From positions 62,001-126,000 of the forward strand of contig CAVPEV010000043.1 in the NCBI GenBank assembly GCA_963703555.1: a stretch of DNA of 64,000 nt. Direction: 5' to 3'. Source of the DNA: CAVPEV01 sp963703555. Its GTDB lineage: Bacteria > Actinomycetota > Actinomycetes > Actinomycetales > Cellulomonadaceae. The number at the start of each line of letters is the position of its first letter. The first letter of the stretch is position 1. The translations under genes and the position numbers were made by a program. The notes under the pieces were generated by a model that did not search any database, had not been told where the DNA came from, and was given only the letters and a program-made list of their open reading frames with translations. Positions 48,220 through 57,747 of this stretch are shown here, piece after piece.

Positions 48220-49824
48220 TCAGGCCAGGTCGGCCAACCAACGCAGCAGCAAGCGTGCACCGAAGCCGGTCGCACCCTGGGTGGTCTCGCCGCGATCCCC
48301 CGCCGCCCGCGCGGGTCCGGCGATGTCCAGGTGCGCCCAGGGCAGGCCGGCGGTGAATGGCCGCAGGAACAGCGCAGCCGTGATCGACCCGCCACCCGGC
48401 CCGGGCCGGTGCCCGACGTTGCGCAGGTCGGCGACATCGGAGCGCAGCGCCTCGACGTAGTCCTCGACCAGCGGCATCGGCCACGCGGGCTCGCCGACCC
48501 TGTCGCCGGCCGCCTGCAGGGCCGCGACGAGCGCCGGGTCCGTGCCGTACAGGGCGGCGTACCCCGTGCCGAGCCCGACGCTCGCCGCGCCGGTGAGCGT
48601 GGCGACGTCGACGAGCACGTCGGGGTGCAGCTCCGCGGCCGCCCAGGCGAGGGCGTCGGCCAGCACCAACCGCCCCTCCGCATCGGTGTCGGCGACCTCC
48701 ACCGTGCGGCCGCCGTACATCCGCAACACGTCACCCGGCCGGTACGAGGCGGCGCCGACCTGGTTCTCCGCCAGCGGCAGCACCGCCGTGACCCGGTGTG
48801 CCACGCCGGCTGCAGCGGCGCCGAGCACCGTGGCCAGGGCCACCGCGGCCCCGGCCATGTCGGTCTTCATCGTCGCCATGGCCGTGCGCGGCTTGACGGC
48901 CAGGCCACCCGTGTCGAACGTGATGCCCTTGCCGACGACGACCACGTGCCGGCGCGCCCCGGCCGGCACGTACTCCACCGTGACCAGGCGCGGTGTCGCG
49001 GCGGATCCGGCACCGACCGCTCGGATGCCGCCGAAGTCGTCGAGCTCCCGGGGACCGCGCACGTGCACCGCCAGCCCAGCGCCGCGGGCCAGCTCCACGG
49101 CGCGGTCGGCCATCCACCCGGGCGTCTTCGTGCTCGACGGCGTGTTGGCCAGGTCCCGCACCAGCCAGGTGGCGCCGGCCCCGGAGACCGCCTCGGCCAG
49201 CGCCGCGGCCGACCGTGGCCCGTGCCGGCCGAGCAGGACCAGCTCCTCGGCCGGCCGACGCCGGGCAGCGACGGACGGCGACGCCGGGCGCGCCTGCGTC
49301 GGCGTGGTGTACGAGGCGAGCAGGTAGCCCTCGACGAATCCGCGCAGCGCGTCGGCCGACTCCGGCCCGCCGTCGGGGGCGATCGTCGTGACGACCCGGC
49401 GCAGCCCGCGGGTGGCCTGTGCGAGACCGGCACCCGCGCGCCGCAGGTCCGCAGGCGACGACGAGCCGACGCCGACCAGCACGACCCGTGCCGGCAGCCC
49501 GTCCCACGGCAGCGCGGGAGGCGCCGCCGACCGGCCCCGCAACGGACGGGGCAGGTGCAGGCTCCAGGTCTGGCCGGCCTCGCCGGTCAGACCGGCGCGC
49601 TCGGCGACCTCCGCGAGGTCGATCCCGTACCGGGCCGCGGCATCCGCCGTCCCGGTGCGCGGCTGCAGCTCGGCATCGTCGGGGCCGGCGGGTGCGACGG
49701 GCACGGCCAACGCCTCGACGTCGGTGGCGAGCAGGACGTTGCTGCCCGCGACCGAGCCCGCGACCAGGGTGATCGCAGGCAGGGTGCGACCGGTCAGCTC
49801 GGCCGGCGCGCTGCGGGGAGCCAA
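48220..49824 (-). CDS. pepA: Leucyl aminopeptidase (M17)
   Basis: 534-aa cytosolic M17 aminopeptidase. Metal and catalytic segments: VVGKGITFDTGGLAVKP (Lys and first Asp), MKTDMAGAAVAL, and DTDAEGRLVLADAL. The family hallmark is NTDAEGRL; here the first residue is D instead of N, while the metal-binding D and E are kept. YTSGATGFG-like C-terminal segment TTQGATGFGARLLLR is present. TTG start 4 nt after the DUF3117 stop implies coupling; it could also begin further in. Confidence 0.92.
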   Translation of the reverse strand: MAPRSAPAELTGRTLPAITLVAGSVAGSNVLLATDVEALAVPVAPAGPDDAELQPRTGTADAAARYGIDLAEVAERAGLTGEAGQTWSLHLPRPLRGRSAAPPALPWDGLPARVVLVGVGSSSPADLRRAGAGLAQATRGLRRVVTTIAPDGGPESADALRGFVEGYLLASYTTPTQARPASPSVAARRRPAEELVLLGRHGPRSAAALAEAVSGAGATWLVRDLANTPSSTKTPGWMADRAVELARGAGLAVHVRGPRELDDFGGIRAVGAGSAATPRLVTVEYVPAGARRHVVVVGKGITFDTGGLAVKPRTAMATMKTDMAGAAVALATVLGAAAAGVAHRVTAVLPLAENQVGAASYRPGDVLRMYGGRTVEVADTDAEGRLVLADALAWAAAELHPDVLVDVATLTGAASVGLGTGYAALYGTDPALVAALQAAGDRVGEPAWPMPLVEDYVEALRSDVADLRNVGHRPGPGGGSITAALFLRPFTAGLPWAHLDIAGPARAAGDRGETTQGATGFGARLLLRWLADLA

Positions 49825-49828
49825 CGGG

Positions 49829-49996
49829 TCAGGACGCGACGGAGGTCAGGGCCTCGCCCAGCTCGCGCGCCTCGGTGGCGTTGAGCTCGACGACCAGCCG
49901 CCCACCACCTTCGAGGGGCACCCGCATGACGATGCCGCGGCCCTCCTTGGTGACCTCGAGCGGTCCGTCACCGGTACGGGGCTTCATCGCGGCCAT
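49829..49996 (-). CDS. DUF3117 family small protein
   Basis: 55-aa conserved actinobacterial protein (DUF3117). It reads MAAMKPRTGDGPLEVTKEGR then GIVMRVPLEGGGRLVVELNA, ending with EARELGEAL. A small predicted beta-rich fold of unknown function. ATG at 49996 follows AAGGAGA. M. tuberculosis Rv1211, its counterpart, lies in the same neighbourhood as folP2. Confidence 0.93.
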   Translation of the reverse strand: MAAMKPRTGDGPLEVTKEGRGIVMRVPLEGGGRLVVELNATEARELGEALTSVAS

Positions 49997-50122
49997 CAGA
50001 GGGTTCTCCTTCGCGTCGTGGCTGCCGTACCAGGCGGGGCGCCCCGTCCGGGAAGGCGCGCCACCGGACACTGTGCACGGCGGGACGGTCCCATCCTAGG
50101 TCACCGGGCCTGCCCGGCCGGT

Positions 50123-51382
50123 TCACGGTGGCCAACCGGTGGGTCCGTCCAGCCGCCAGATGGTCCACACCCAGACGACCTGGAGGGCCAGCATGACCGC
50201 CACGACGCCGGCGAACCACACCCGCCGGGCCGCCGCGGGCCGAGTCACCAGGGCCGCCGTCACCGTCCCCAACGGGAAGGCCAGCAGCAGGAACCTCGCC
50301 AGGCTCGAGCCCGGCTCGACGACGGCGGCCAGGTACAGCAGGTACGCCGCCGGCCAGGCGTGCAGCTCAGGGCCGAGCCGCCAGGCCGCCGGTACCAGGA
50401 GGGTGACCGCCACCAGGCCGAAGCCCGCGAGCAGCACCCAGGGCGCCGCGCCACCGAACCAGAACCGGGACACGTACCCCCACGCGCCGAACACCGTGAC
50501 GCTCCCGGACCCCCGCCAGGCGGCCTGGGTCTGCAGGTAGGCGTCCGGCACGCCGGTGACCCACCCGACGACGGCCGGCCAGACCAGCCCGGATGCACCG
50601 GTCACCACGAGCAGCCCGGCCAGCCGGCCGCCGTCGGCCGCCGTCAGCCGGTCCGCTCCCCGGTGCGCGGCGCGCCAGCGCAGCACGGCGTGCACCGCGA
50701 CGACGACGGCCATCGGCGGGGCGACCGCCCGGGTGAACCCCAGGGCGACCACCGCCAGCGCCGCCGCACCGTACCGCCGGCGGAGCACTGCCAGGAGGGC
50801 CGCGGCCACCAGCAGCAACGCGAGCGACTCCGTGTACGCCACCTGCAGCACGACCGCCGTCGGGAACACGCTGACCAGGGTCGCCGTGGCGAGCGGCAGC
50901 CCTGGGCGCTGCGCGCAGGCCCGGGGCGCGCCGACCTGCACGACCTGGTGGACCACCACCACCGCGGCGGCTCCCAGGACCAGGGCGAGCGACGGTGCGA
51001 CGACGGTCCAGGTCCCCCCGGTGAGGGTCATCAGGCCGCGCGCGATCACCGGGAACAGCGGGAAGAACGCCCACGCGTTCTGTTCGACCCGGCCGTCCGC
51101 CCCCCGGGGCAGCTCGGCCGGGTACCCGTGCTCCGCGATCTGGCGGTACCAGTCCGCGTCCCACATCCGCGCCGCGTACTCCAGGTACGACGGGTGGGCC
51201 GAGGTCCAGCCGGTCGCACCCTGGTGCTGCGCGGTGAGCGCCAGCGCCACCGCGCCGAACGCCCGTGCAGCTGCGTACACCGCCAGCACCTGTGCCCACC
51301 ACGGCCAGCTCCGGGGGTGCGACCAGCCGCGCCGCGCCGGCCCGGCAGCGGTCGTCGCGACGGGCCCCGCGGGGCCCGTCAC
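50123..51382 (-). CDS. PIG-V-like membrane mannosyltransferase
   Basis: 419-aa polytopic membrane protein with about ten helices. The luminal catalytic-type motif is in RMWDADWYRQIAEHGYP (D-x-D/W with tyrosine), typical of PIG-V/GT-C mannosyltransferases that use polyprenyl-phosphate-mannose. FFPLFPVIARGLMTLTGG and VFPTAVVLQVAYTESLALLL (TESL region) also match. Likely adds mannose to a lipid or glycan outside the membrane. GTG overlaps the folP stop by 4 bp. Confidence 0.85.
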   Translation of the reverse strand: MTGPAGPVATTAAGPARRGWSHPRSWPWWAQVLAVYAAARAFGAVALALTAQHQGATGWTSAHPSYLEYAARMWDADWYRQIAEHGYPAELPRGADGRVEQNAWAFFPLFPVIARGLMTLTGGTWTVVAPSLALVLGAAAVVVVHQVVQVGAPRACAQRPGLPLATATLVSVFPTAVVLQVAYTESLALLLVAAALLAVLRRRYGAAALAVVALGFTRAVAPPMAVVVAVHAVLRWRAAHRGADRLTAADGGRLAGLLVVTGASGLVWPAVVGWVTGVPDAYLQTQAAWRGSGSVTVFGAWGYVSRFWFGGAAPWVLLAGFGLVAVTLLVPAAWRLGPELHAWPAAYLLYLAAVVEPGSSLARFLLLAFPLGTVTAALVTRPAAARRVWFAGVVAVMLALQVVWVWTIWRLDGPTGWPP

Positions 51383-52323
51383 ACCAGGCCCCGCAGGGCC
51401 CGGGCCGGCGGCGCGTCGCCCCGCACGGCCGCCACCATGTCCAGGGTCCGACGGGTCGCCCGGACGTCGTGGGTGCGGAACACCCGGGCACCCAGCCACG
51501 CCGCCACGGCGCTGGCGGCCAGGCTCCCCTCGAGCCGCTCGCCGACCGGCAGATCGAGGGTCTCTCCCACGACGTCCTTGCGGGACACCGCCACCAGCAC
51601 CGGGAACCCGAGGGCCACCACCGCCGCGGTCCGCCGGACCAGGTGGAGGGAGTGCCAGGTGTTCTTGCCGAAGTCCAGGGTGGGGTCCACGAGCACCGAC
51701 GCCGGGTCGACGCCCAGGGCCACGGCCCGGGCAGCCGCGCGACTCAGCCCGGCGAGGACGTCGTCGAGCACGCCGTCCAGCGGGTCCGCGGCAGCGCCGT
51801 CGACGGGGTAGGAGACCCGCAGCGGGTCGGTGCGGGGCAGCGCGCCACCGGTGTGGGAGCACACCACGCCCAGCCCCCGAGCAGCAGCCACCTCGACCAG
51901 CCGCGGGTCGTGGCCGGCCCACGTGTCGTTGACGAGATCCGCCCCGGCATCGGCGGCGGCCCGCGCCACCGGGGCCCGCCAGGTGTCCACCGAGACGAGC
52001 AGGCCCGGGTGACGCCGGCGCACGCGGGCGATCAGCGGCACGACCCGCGCGATCTCCTCGTCCACGTCGACGTCCGGGCCGCGCCCAGCCCGGACGCCGC
52101 CGACGTCGATGATGTCCGCCCCGTCCTCCTCCGCCCGGGCGACCAGAGCGTCGGCACCCACGTCGTCGACCCGGGCCGGGGGGTAGAAGGAGTCGGGCGT
52201 CCGGTTGACGACGGCCATGACGACGGGGTGACCGGGGCCGAACAGCCGGTCACGCAGACGCACGACGGGACCGGCAGGGGGGACCGTGCGGCCGGGCTCC
52301 TCCGGGATCGATGCCACGGTCAC
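51379..52323 (-). CDS. folP2: Dihydropteroate synthase-like protein, FolP2 type
   Basis: 314-aa TIM-barrel protein of the DHPS family. It has [17 protein letters not shown] instead of the canonical [28 protein letters not shown] instead of DVGGESTRPG, NDTWAG rather than NDVSG, and [10 protein letters not shown] plus [11 protein letters not shown]. These match mycobacterial FolP2 (Rv1207), reported not to have DHPS activity, rather than FolP1. A true folate role is therefore doubtful. GTG overlaps the LOG stop; the order LOG-folP2 is also mycobacterial. Confidence 0.88.
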   Translation of the reverse strand: MTVASIPEEPGRTVPPAGPVVRLRDRLFGPGHPVVMAVVNRTPDSFYPPARVDDVGADALVARAEEDGADIIDVGGVRAGRGPDVDVDEEIARVVPLIARVRRRHPGLLVSVDTWRAPVARAAADAGADLVNDTWAGHDPRLVEVAAARGLGVVCSHTGGALPRTDPLRVSYPVDGAAADPLDGVLDDVLAGLSRAAARAVALGVDPASVLVDPTLDFGKNTWHSLHLVRRTAAVVALGFPVLVAVSRKDVVGETLDLPVGERLEGSLAASAVAAWLGARVFRTHDVRATRRTLDMVAAVRGDAPPARALRGLV

Positions 52324-53222
52324 CGGCCGGCGGGCTCGTCGCCCGCCGGCAGCACGTCAGGACCGTCCGGGTCCGCGGTCGCCACCCGGACGTCGGCGCC
52401 GCGCACGTCCTGCTCGCCCGCCTGCCCGCCGGTGCGCACGCCGTTGGCGGCCTGCCCCTCCTGCGAGCGCAGCTCGTCACCGCGCCGGCGCACGACGTCC
52501 ACGGCCTCGTCGACGTCGTCGACGACGTGCAGCAGGTCCACGTCGGCGGCCCGCATCATGGCACGCTCGAGCACCGGTCCCCTCAGCCAGCGCAGCAGGT
52601 CCACCCAGTACGCCCGGTTGAGCAGCACGATCGGGAAGTCGGTCACCTTGTGGGTCTGCACCAGGGTGAGCGCCTCGAACAGCTCGTCGAGCGTGCCGAA
52701 GCCGCCGGGCAGCACCACGAAGCCCTGGGCGTACTTCACGAACATCGTCTTGCGGGCGAAGAAGTAGCGGAAGTTGACCCCCAGGTCCACCCACTCGTTC
52801 AGCCGCTGCTCGAACGGCAGCTCGATGCCGAGCCCGATGGACAGCCCGCCGGCCTCGCTCGCACCCTTGTTGGCGGCGGCCATGATCCCCGGGCCACCCC
52901 CGGTCATCACCGCGTAGCCGGCCTCCACCAGACGGCGGCCCAACCGCTCGCCCAGCGCGTAGTCGGGGTGGTCGGTCGGGGTGCGGGCCGAGCCGAACAC
53001 GCTCACCGCCGGGCCGATCTCCGCCAGGGCGCCGAAACCCTCGACGAACTCGCTCTGGATGCGCATCACCCGCCACGGATCCATGTGCAGCCAGTCCGCG
53101 TCCTCCCGGCCCGCGAGCAGCCGCTGGTCGGAGGTCGTGGTCGGCACCTGACGGCCGCGCAGCAGCACGGGTCCCTTGCGGTAGCCCTCGCCGGGGCGCG
53201 GCACGCCCTCGTCACTGGTCAT
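52320..53222 (-). CDS. LOG-family protein (TIGR00730), nucleoside 5'-monophosphate phosphoribohydrolase-like
   Basis: 300-aa Rossmann-like protein, LOG family, which includes cytokinin-riboside 5'-monophosphate phosphoribohydrolases and purine/pyrimidine 5'-nucleotidases releasing ribose-5-phosphate. Signature: [19 protein letters not shown] and [16 protein letters not shown] (PGGxGTxxE). The last 60 residues are low-complexity. ATG at 53222 with TAGAGT 6 nt upstream. Operon with folP2 through a 4-bp overlap. Confidence 0.9.
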   Translation of the reverse strand: MTSDEGVPRPGEGYRKGPVLLRGRQVPTTTSDQRLLAGREDADWLHMDPWRVMRIQSEFVEGFGALAEIGPAVSVFGSARTPTDHPDYALGERLGRRLVEAGYAVMTGGGPGIMAAANKGASEAGGLSIGLGIELPFEQRLNEWVDLGVNFRYFFARKTMFVKYAQGFVVLPGGFGTLDELFEALTLVQTHKVTDFPIVLLNRAYWVDLLRWLRGPVLERAMMRAADVDLLHVVDDVDEAVDVVRRRGDELRSQEGQAANGVRTGGQAGEQDVRGADVRVATADPDGPDVLPAGDEPAGR

Positions 53223-53228
53223 GGCTCG

Positions 53229-53234
53229 ACTCTA
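53229..53234 (-). promoter_or_regulatory. Leaderless-type -10 hexamer of the LOG gene
   Basis: TAGAGT, 6 nt before the ATG. The TAG is also the dapE stop codon. Confidence 0.42.
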
Positions 53235-54341
53235 GGAGGCGCGGACCTCTGCGGTGAGCCAGCGCCGCAGCGCCTCGTGGCAGCCGTGCAGCTGGGACAC
53301 CGAGCAGGCCTCGTCCACCCGGTGCGCCAGCAGCGGGTCGCCGGGCCCGAAGTTGACCGCGGGGACGCCCAGCGCCGCGAACCGGGCCACGTCGGTCCAG
53401 CCCAGCTTCGCGCTCGCCCGGCCACCGGTGGTCGCGAGCACGGCAGCCGCGAAGTCGGCCGCCACCGGGTCGTCCAGGCCGGGGCGGGCACCGGGCGCCA
53501 CGTCGAGCACCTCCACCCGGTGACCGGCGAACACGTCACGCACATGCGCCACGGCCTGCTCGGGGGTGCGGGACGGGGCGAACCGGTAGTTCACGGTGAC
53601 GACGCACACGTCGGGCACGACGTTGGCCGCCACCCCGCCACGGATGCCCACCGCGCTGAGCCCCTCACGGTAGACGAGCCCGTCGACGGTGACCTCCGCC
53701 GGCCGGTAGGCGACGAGCCGGTCGAGCACGTCCGCGGCGGCGTGGATGGCGTTGACGCCGGTCCACCACCGGGCCGAGTGCGCCGCGACCCCCGGGACGC
53801 GGACCTCGACCCGCAACGTCCCGTTGCAGCCACCCTCCAGGCCGCCCGCGGTCGGCTCGCAAAGCACCGCGAAGTCGCCCGCCAGCCAGTCGGGGTGCGC
53901 CGCGGCGACCCGGCCGAGCCCGTTGAGCTCGGCGGCGACCTCCTCGTGGTCGTAGAAGACCCAGGTGACGTCGCGGGCCGGGGCGACCAGCGCGGCGGCG
54001 AGCGCGAGCTGCACGGCGACCCCGCCCTTCATGTCCACCGCGCCCCGGCCCCACACCTGCTCCTCGGCGCCCTCGCCGAGCAGCCGAGCCGGCAGGTTGC
54101 CCTGGACCGGGACGGTGTCCAGGTGGCCGGCGACGACCACCCGGCTCGGCCGGCCGGCCGCGGTCCGGGCCACGACGGTGTCGCCGTCGCGCAGCACCTC
54201 CAGGTGCCGGTACTCGGCGAGGGCCTCCTGCACCGCATCGGCGATCGCCCGCTCCTGCCCGCTGGGCGAAGGGATGTCGCACAGTGCCCGGGTGAGCGCG
54301 CCGAGATCGCCGGCGAGGTCCAGCGCGTGCGTCGCGGTCAC
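53232..54341 (-). CDS. dapE: Succinyl-diaminopimelate desuccinylase
   Basis: 369-aa M20-family di-zinc enzyme releasing LL-diaminopimelate from its N-succinyl form. Motifs: [14 protein letters not shown] (zinc His and Asp), [16 protein letters not shown] (bridging Asp), [17 protein letters not shown] (zinc Glu) and [19 protein letters not shown] with the lid His. [16 protein letters not shown] near the end supplies the last His. GTG at 54341. Divergent from dapD across 39 bp; the lysine branch continues with dapC and lysA in this window. Confidence 0.94.
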   Translation of the reverse strand: MTATHALDLAGDLGALTRALCDIPSPSGQERAIADAVQEALAEYRHLEVLRDGDTVVARTAAGRPSRVVVAGHLDTVPVQGNLPARLLGEGAEEQVWGRGAVDMKGGVAVQLALAAALVAPARDVTWVFYDHEEVAAELNGLGRVAAAHPDWLAGDFAVLCEPTAGGLEGGCNGTLRVEVRVPGVAAHSARWWTGVNAIHAAADVLDRLVAYRPAEVTVDGLVYREGLSAVGIRGGVAANVVPDVCVVTVNYRFAPSRTPEQAVAHVRDVFAGHRVEVLDVAPGARPGLDDPVAADFAAAVLATTGGRASAKLGWTDVARFAALGVPAVNFGPGDPLLAHRVDEACSVSQLHGCHEALRRWLTAEVRAS

Positions 54342-54348
54342 GGGCCCG

Positions 54349-54354
54349 ACCCTA
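54349..54354 (-). promoter_or_regulatory. Leaderless-type -10 hexamer of dapE
   Basis: TAGGGT, 7 nt before the dapE GTG. It overlaps the -35 region expected for dapD on the other strand. Confidence 0.45.
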
Positions 54355-54367
54355 CCGGCCGGGTGTC

Positions 54368-54373
54368 TACGCT
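54368..54373 (+). promoter_or_regulatory. Leaderless-type -10 hexamer of dapD
   Basis: TACGCT, 7 nt before the dapD GTG. It overlaps the -35 region expected for dapE. Confidence 0.45.
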
Positions 54374-54380
54374 GATCGCC

Positions 54381-55328
54381 GTGACACAGACCTCCGCCTG
54401 GGGGCACGGCCTGGCGACCAGCACCCCCGACGGCACCACATTGGACGTCTGGTACCCGTCCCCCGCCCTCGGAGCAGCGCCGGCCGGGGCCCGTCCACCG
54501 GCCGACCTGGTGGCTGCCGAGCGGCACGACGCCGACCGGGACGTCGACGTGCACGTGGTGCTCACCGCCCTCGACCTGACTGTCCCGCCGACCGACGCCG
54601 CGGACGCCTACCTGCGGCTGCACCTGCTGTCCCACCGGCTCGTGCGGCCGCACGAGGTCGACCTCACCGGCATCTTCGGGGTGCTGGCCACCGTGGTGTG
54701 GACCGACCGGGGACCGTGCGCCGTCGGCGGGTTCGAGGCGGTGCGCACCCGGTTGCGGGCCCGGACCGGCTCGGCCCCGGTGGTGCTCGCCGTCGACAAG
54801 TTCCCGCGGATGGTCGACTATGTCGTGCCCGAGGGCGTGCGCATCGGCGACGGTGCCCGGGTCCGGCTCGGCGCCTACCTGGCGCCCGGCACGACCGTCA
54901 TGCCCGAGGGCTTCGTGAACTTCAACGCGGGGACGCTGGGCGAGTCCATGGTCGAGGGTCGGATCTCCCAGGGCGTCGTGGTCGGCGACGGCTCGGACGT
55001 GGGCGGCGGGGCGTCGATCATGGGCACGTTGTCCGGCGGCGGTCGCCAGGTCGTGTCGGTCGGTCGGCGCAGCCTGCTCGGTGCCAACTCGGGGCTGGGC
55101 ATCCCGCTCGGGGACGACTGCGTGGTGGAGGCCGGGCTGTATCTCACGGCGGGCACCCGGGTCACCCTCGTCGTCGACGGCCCCGACGCGGGCCGGGTGG
55201 TCAGGGCGAGCGAGCTGGCCGGCATCGACCACCTGCTGTTCCGCCGCAACTCCCAGACCGGCACGGTGCAGGCGGTCGCGCGCGAGGGTTCCGGCGTGCG
55301 GCTCAACGCCGCGCTGCACGAGCACTGA
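54381..55328 (+). CDS. dapD: Tetrahydrodipicolinate N-succinyltransferase
   Basis: 315-aa left-handed beta-helix acyltransferase using succinyl-CoA. Seen: [60 protein letters not shown] (hexapeptide repeats with active-site Glu) and [20 protein letters not shown]. This is the long actinobacterial DapD type. Followed 2 bp later by the lysozyme-like gene. Confidence 0.95.
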   Translation: MTQTSAWGHGLATSTPDGTTLDVWYPSPALGAAPAGARPPADLVAAERHDADRDVDVHVVLTALDLTVPPTDAADAYLRLHLLSHRLVRPHEVDLTGIFGVLATVVWTDRGPCAVGGFEAVRTRLRARTGSAPVVLAVDKFPRMVDYVVPEGVRIGDGARVRLGAYLAPGTTVMPEGFVNFNAGTLGESMVEGRISQGVVVGDGSDVGGGASIMGTLSGGGRQVVSVGRRSLLGANSGLGIPLGDDCVVEAGLYLTAGTRVTLVVDGPDAGRVVRASELAGIDHLLFRRNSQTGTVQAVAREGSGVRLNAALHEH

Positions 55329-55330
55329 GG

Positions 55331-56203
55331 ATGGCACGCCGACGCCGGCGGGCCGCGTACCGAGCCGTGCGCGCGGCCGGCGTGACCGTCGGCCTCCTGG
55401 CGCTGGCCGTGACGGCGGTCGTCGTCGTGCTGCAGCGTGGGGACCCTCCCGTCAGCCGGGCCCGGTGCGCGGCCGCGGTCGACGGGACGCAGTGGACGCT
55501 CAGCCCCGAGCAGGCGGACAACGCGGCACTGCTCGCCGGCGCGGCTGGCCGACGGGGGCTACCGCCCCGGGCCGTGACGATCGCCTTGGCCACGGCGCTG
55601 CAGGAGTCGGGCCTGAGCAATCTCGACCACGGGGACCGGGACTCGCTGGGGCTCTTCCAGCAGCGCCCGTCCCAGGGCTGGGGCACGGCGCAAGAGGTGA
55701 TGGACCCGATGCACGCCACCGGCAGGTTCTACGACACCCTCGTCGGGGTTGCCGGGTACACCGAGCTGCCCGTCACCGAGGCGGCGCAGGCGGTCCAGCG
55801 GTCCGGCCACCCCGAGGCCTACGCCACCCACGAGCCGCTCGCCCGGGCCTGGGCCTCCGCCCTGACCGGGTGGTCCCCGGCGGCGCTGACCTGCACCCTG
55901 CCCCCCGCGACCCGGCCGGGCACGGTGGAGTCGTTCGCCGCGCGGCTGCGCCGCGACCAGGGCGACGTGCCCGTGACGGTCGGGGCCACCGGCACGGTCG
56001 TCGTCGGGGCCACCGGGCCGGCCGACTCCGCCGGCCGCGCCGGCTGGGCCGTCGCCCAGTGGACCGTGGCGGTCGCCGCTGCCGAGCAGGTCGACGCGGT
56101 GGCCGTCGCCGACCAGGTGTGGACCCGCCGGTCCGGACGCTGGGCTGCGGCGGAGCAGCCGGTGACGGCGGGACTGGTGCAGGTCACCCTGCACGGGGGC
56201 TGA
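55331..56203 (+). CDS. Membrane-anchored protein with lysozyme-like domain
   Basis: 290-aa protein. Residues 1-35: a basic start and one hydrophobic helix (VTVGLLALAVTAVVVVLQ), a signal anchor. Residues about 55-180: IALATALQESGLSNLDHGDR then DSLGLFQQRPSQGWGT, resembling soluble lytic transglycosylases or resuscitation factors with a possible catalytic Glu in LQESGL. The C-terminal 100 residues, Val/Ala-rich with repeated VGATGTVVVGATG, are unassigned. Enzyme activity is inferred only. Starts 2 bp after dapD, so probably in one transcript; dapD makes a peptidoglycan precursor, a plausible link. Confidence 0.72.
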   Translation: MARRRRRAAYRAVRAAGVTVGLLALAVTAVVVVLQRGDPPVSRARCAAAVDGTQWTLSPEQADNAALLAGAAGRRGLPPRAVTIALATALQESGLSNLDHGDRDSLGLFQQRPSQGWGTAQEVMDPMHATGRFYDTLVGVAGYTELPVTEAAQAVQRSGHPEAYATHEPLARAWASALTGWSPAALTCTLPPATRPGTVESFAARLRRDQGDVPVTVGATGTVVVGATGPADSAGRAGWAVAQWTVAVAAAEQVDAVAVADQVWTRRSGRWAAAEQPVTAGLVQVTLHGG

Positions 56204-56260
56204 GCCCGGGCACGCCCGCACAGCCCCCGGCAACCGTCCCGGAACCCCCGGCCGACCGCG

Positions 56261-56288
56261 TGACCCCGGCCGAGGTCGGCCGGGGTCA
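56261..56288. terminator. Bidirectional hairpin at the gltA stop
   Basis: TGACCCCGGCCGA and TCGGCCGGGGTCA form a 13-bp perfect inverted repeat with only GG between them. The right arm contains the gltA stop codon complement. It lies between convergent genes and should terminate both. Confidence 0.7.
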
Positions 56289-57584
56289 GCGCTCCGCGAG
56301 CGGGAGGTAGTCCCGCTCGGTGGCGCCCGTGTACACCTGCCGGGGCCGGCCGATCCGGGTGGTCGGGTCGTTCATCATCTCCCGCCACTGGGCGATCCAG
56401 CCGGGCATCCGGCCCAGGGCGAACAGCGGGGTGAACATCGGCGGCTCGAAGCCCATGGCCTTGTAGATCAGGCCGGTGTAGAAGTCGACGTTCGGGTACA
56501 GCTTCCGCTCGAGGAAGTAGTCGTCGGACAGGGCGATCTCCTCCAGGCCGACGGCGATCTCGAACAGCTCGTCGTCCGTGCCCAGGGCGGACAGCACCGC
56601 GTGCGCCTTGTCCTTGACGATCGCCGCGCGGGGGTCGTAGTTCTTGTAGACCCGGTGGCCGAAGCCCATGAGCCGGACGCCGTCCCCCTTGTCCTTGACC
56701 CGGCGCATGAACGCCGTCGCGTCACCGCCGTTGTCCCTGATCTCGGTGAGCATCGCCAGCACGGCCTCGTTCGCCCCGCCGTGCAGCGGCCCGGACAGCG
56801 CGTTGATCCCGGCCGCGATGGACGCGTACAGGTTGGCGTGGCTGGAGCCCACGATCCGCACGGTCGACGTGGAGCAGTTCTGCTCATGGTCGGCGTGCAG
56901 GATGAGCAGCGTCTCCAGGGCGTCCACCACCACGGGGTCGGGGTCGTACTGCTGGTAGGGGACCGCGAACGCCATCCGCAGGAAGTCCTCGACGTAGCCG
57001 CGGGAGTAGTCCGGGTACAGCAGGGGCTCCCCCCGGGACGTGCGGTGCACGTACGACGTGATGGTCCGGGCCTTGGCCAGGAGGAGGACCGTCGCCAGCT
57101 CGACCGTCGCGGGGTCGAACGGATCGAGGGACTCCGGGTAGAAGGTTGCCAGCGCGTTGATGGCGGAGGCCATCACGGCCATCGGGTGCGCACCCCGGGG
57201 GAAGGTGCCCATGAAGGTGCGGAAGTCCTCGTGCACGAGGGTGTGCCGGTTGACCCGCTCCACGAAGGCGTCGAGCTCCGAGGGGCTGGGCAGCTCGCCG
57301 TGGATGAGCAGGTACGACACCTCGAGGAAGGACGACTGCCGGGCGAGCTGGTCGATCGGGTAGCCCCGGTAGCGCAGGACGCCCGCGTCCCCGTCGATGT
57401 AGGTGATCTGCGACTCGCACAGCGCGGTGTTCATGAAGCCCGGGTCGACGGTGACCATCCCCGTCTCCTTGAGGAGGTTGGTCACGACGATCCCGTCGTT
57501 GCCGGCGGTCGCGTGCACCACCCCGAGCTCGTGGGTCGACCCGTCGACGGTGAGCCGGACGGGCTCGACCCCGGCTTCGGACAT
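56286..57584 (-). CDS. gltA: Citrate synthase (type II, hexameric)
   Basis: 432-aa enzyme condensing oxaloacetate and acetyl-CoA. The N-terminal small domain of type II enzymes is present (ETGMVTVDPGFMNTALCESQ). Catalytic residues are in LILHADHEQNCSTSTVRIVG, GPLHGGANEAVLAML (catalytic His), MGFGHRVYKNYDPRA (catalytic His) and YPNVDFYTGLIYKAMG (catalytic Asp). ATG at 57584 follows AGGAGG. Confidence 0.97.
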   Translation of the reverse strand: MSEAGVEPVRLTVDGSTHELGVVHATAGNDGIVVTNLLKETGMVTVDPGFMNTALCESQITYIDGDAGVLRYRGYPIDQLARQSSFLEVSYLLIHGELPSPSELDAFVERVNRHTLVHEDFRTFMGTFPRGAHPMAVMASAINALATFYPESLDPFDPATVELATVLLLAKARTITSYVHRTSRGEPLLYPDYSRGYVEDFLRMAFAVPYQQYDPDPVVVDALETLLILHADHEQNCSTSTVRIVGSSHANLYASIAAGINALSGPLHGGANEAVLAMLTEIRDNGGDATAFMRRVKDKGDGVRLMGFGHRVYKNYDPRAAIVKDKAHAVLSALGTDDELFEIAVGLEEIALSDDYFLERKLYPNVDFYTGLIYKAMGFEPPMFTPLFALGRMPGWIAQWREMMNDPTTRIGRPRQVYTGATERDYLPLAER

Positions 57585-57673
57585 GTGCTGCCTCCTGTGC
57601 AGACGGTCCCCGGGGCGGGCTCGTCCCGAGGCTCGGCGGGAGAGGGCAGCCGGGGCTCCCTCGACCCGGCACG

Positions 57674-57703
57674 ACGGTACGTCCCCGCAGTGCGACAGAC
57701 CAA
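57674..57703 (-). promoter_or_regulatory. Putative gltA promoter
   Basis: TTGGTC (-35) and TACCGT (-10) with an 18-nt spacer, leaving a leader of about 80 nt. Among the few places in the window where both elements can be seen. Confidence 0.45.
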
Positions 57704-57747
57704 CGCCACGACGGACCGCGGTCCCGCCAGTCGGCGTGCGCGGCGCG

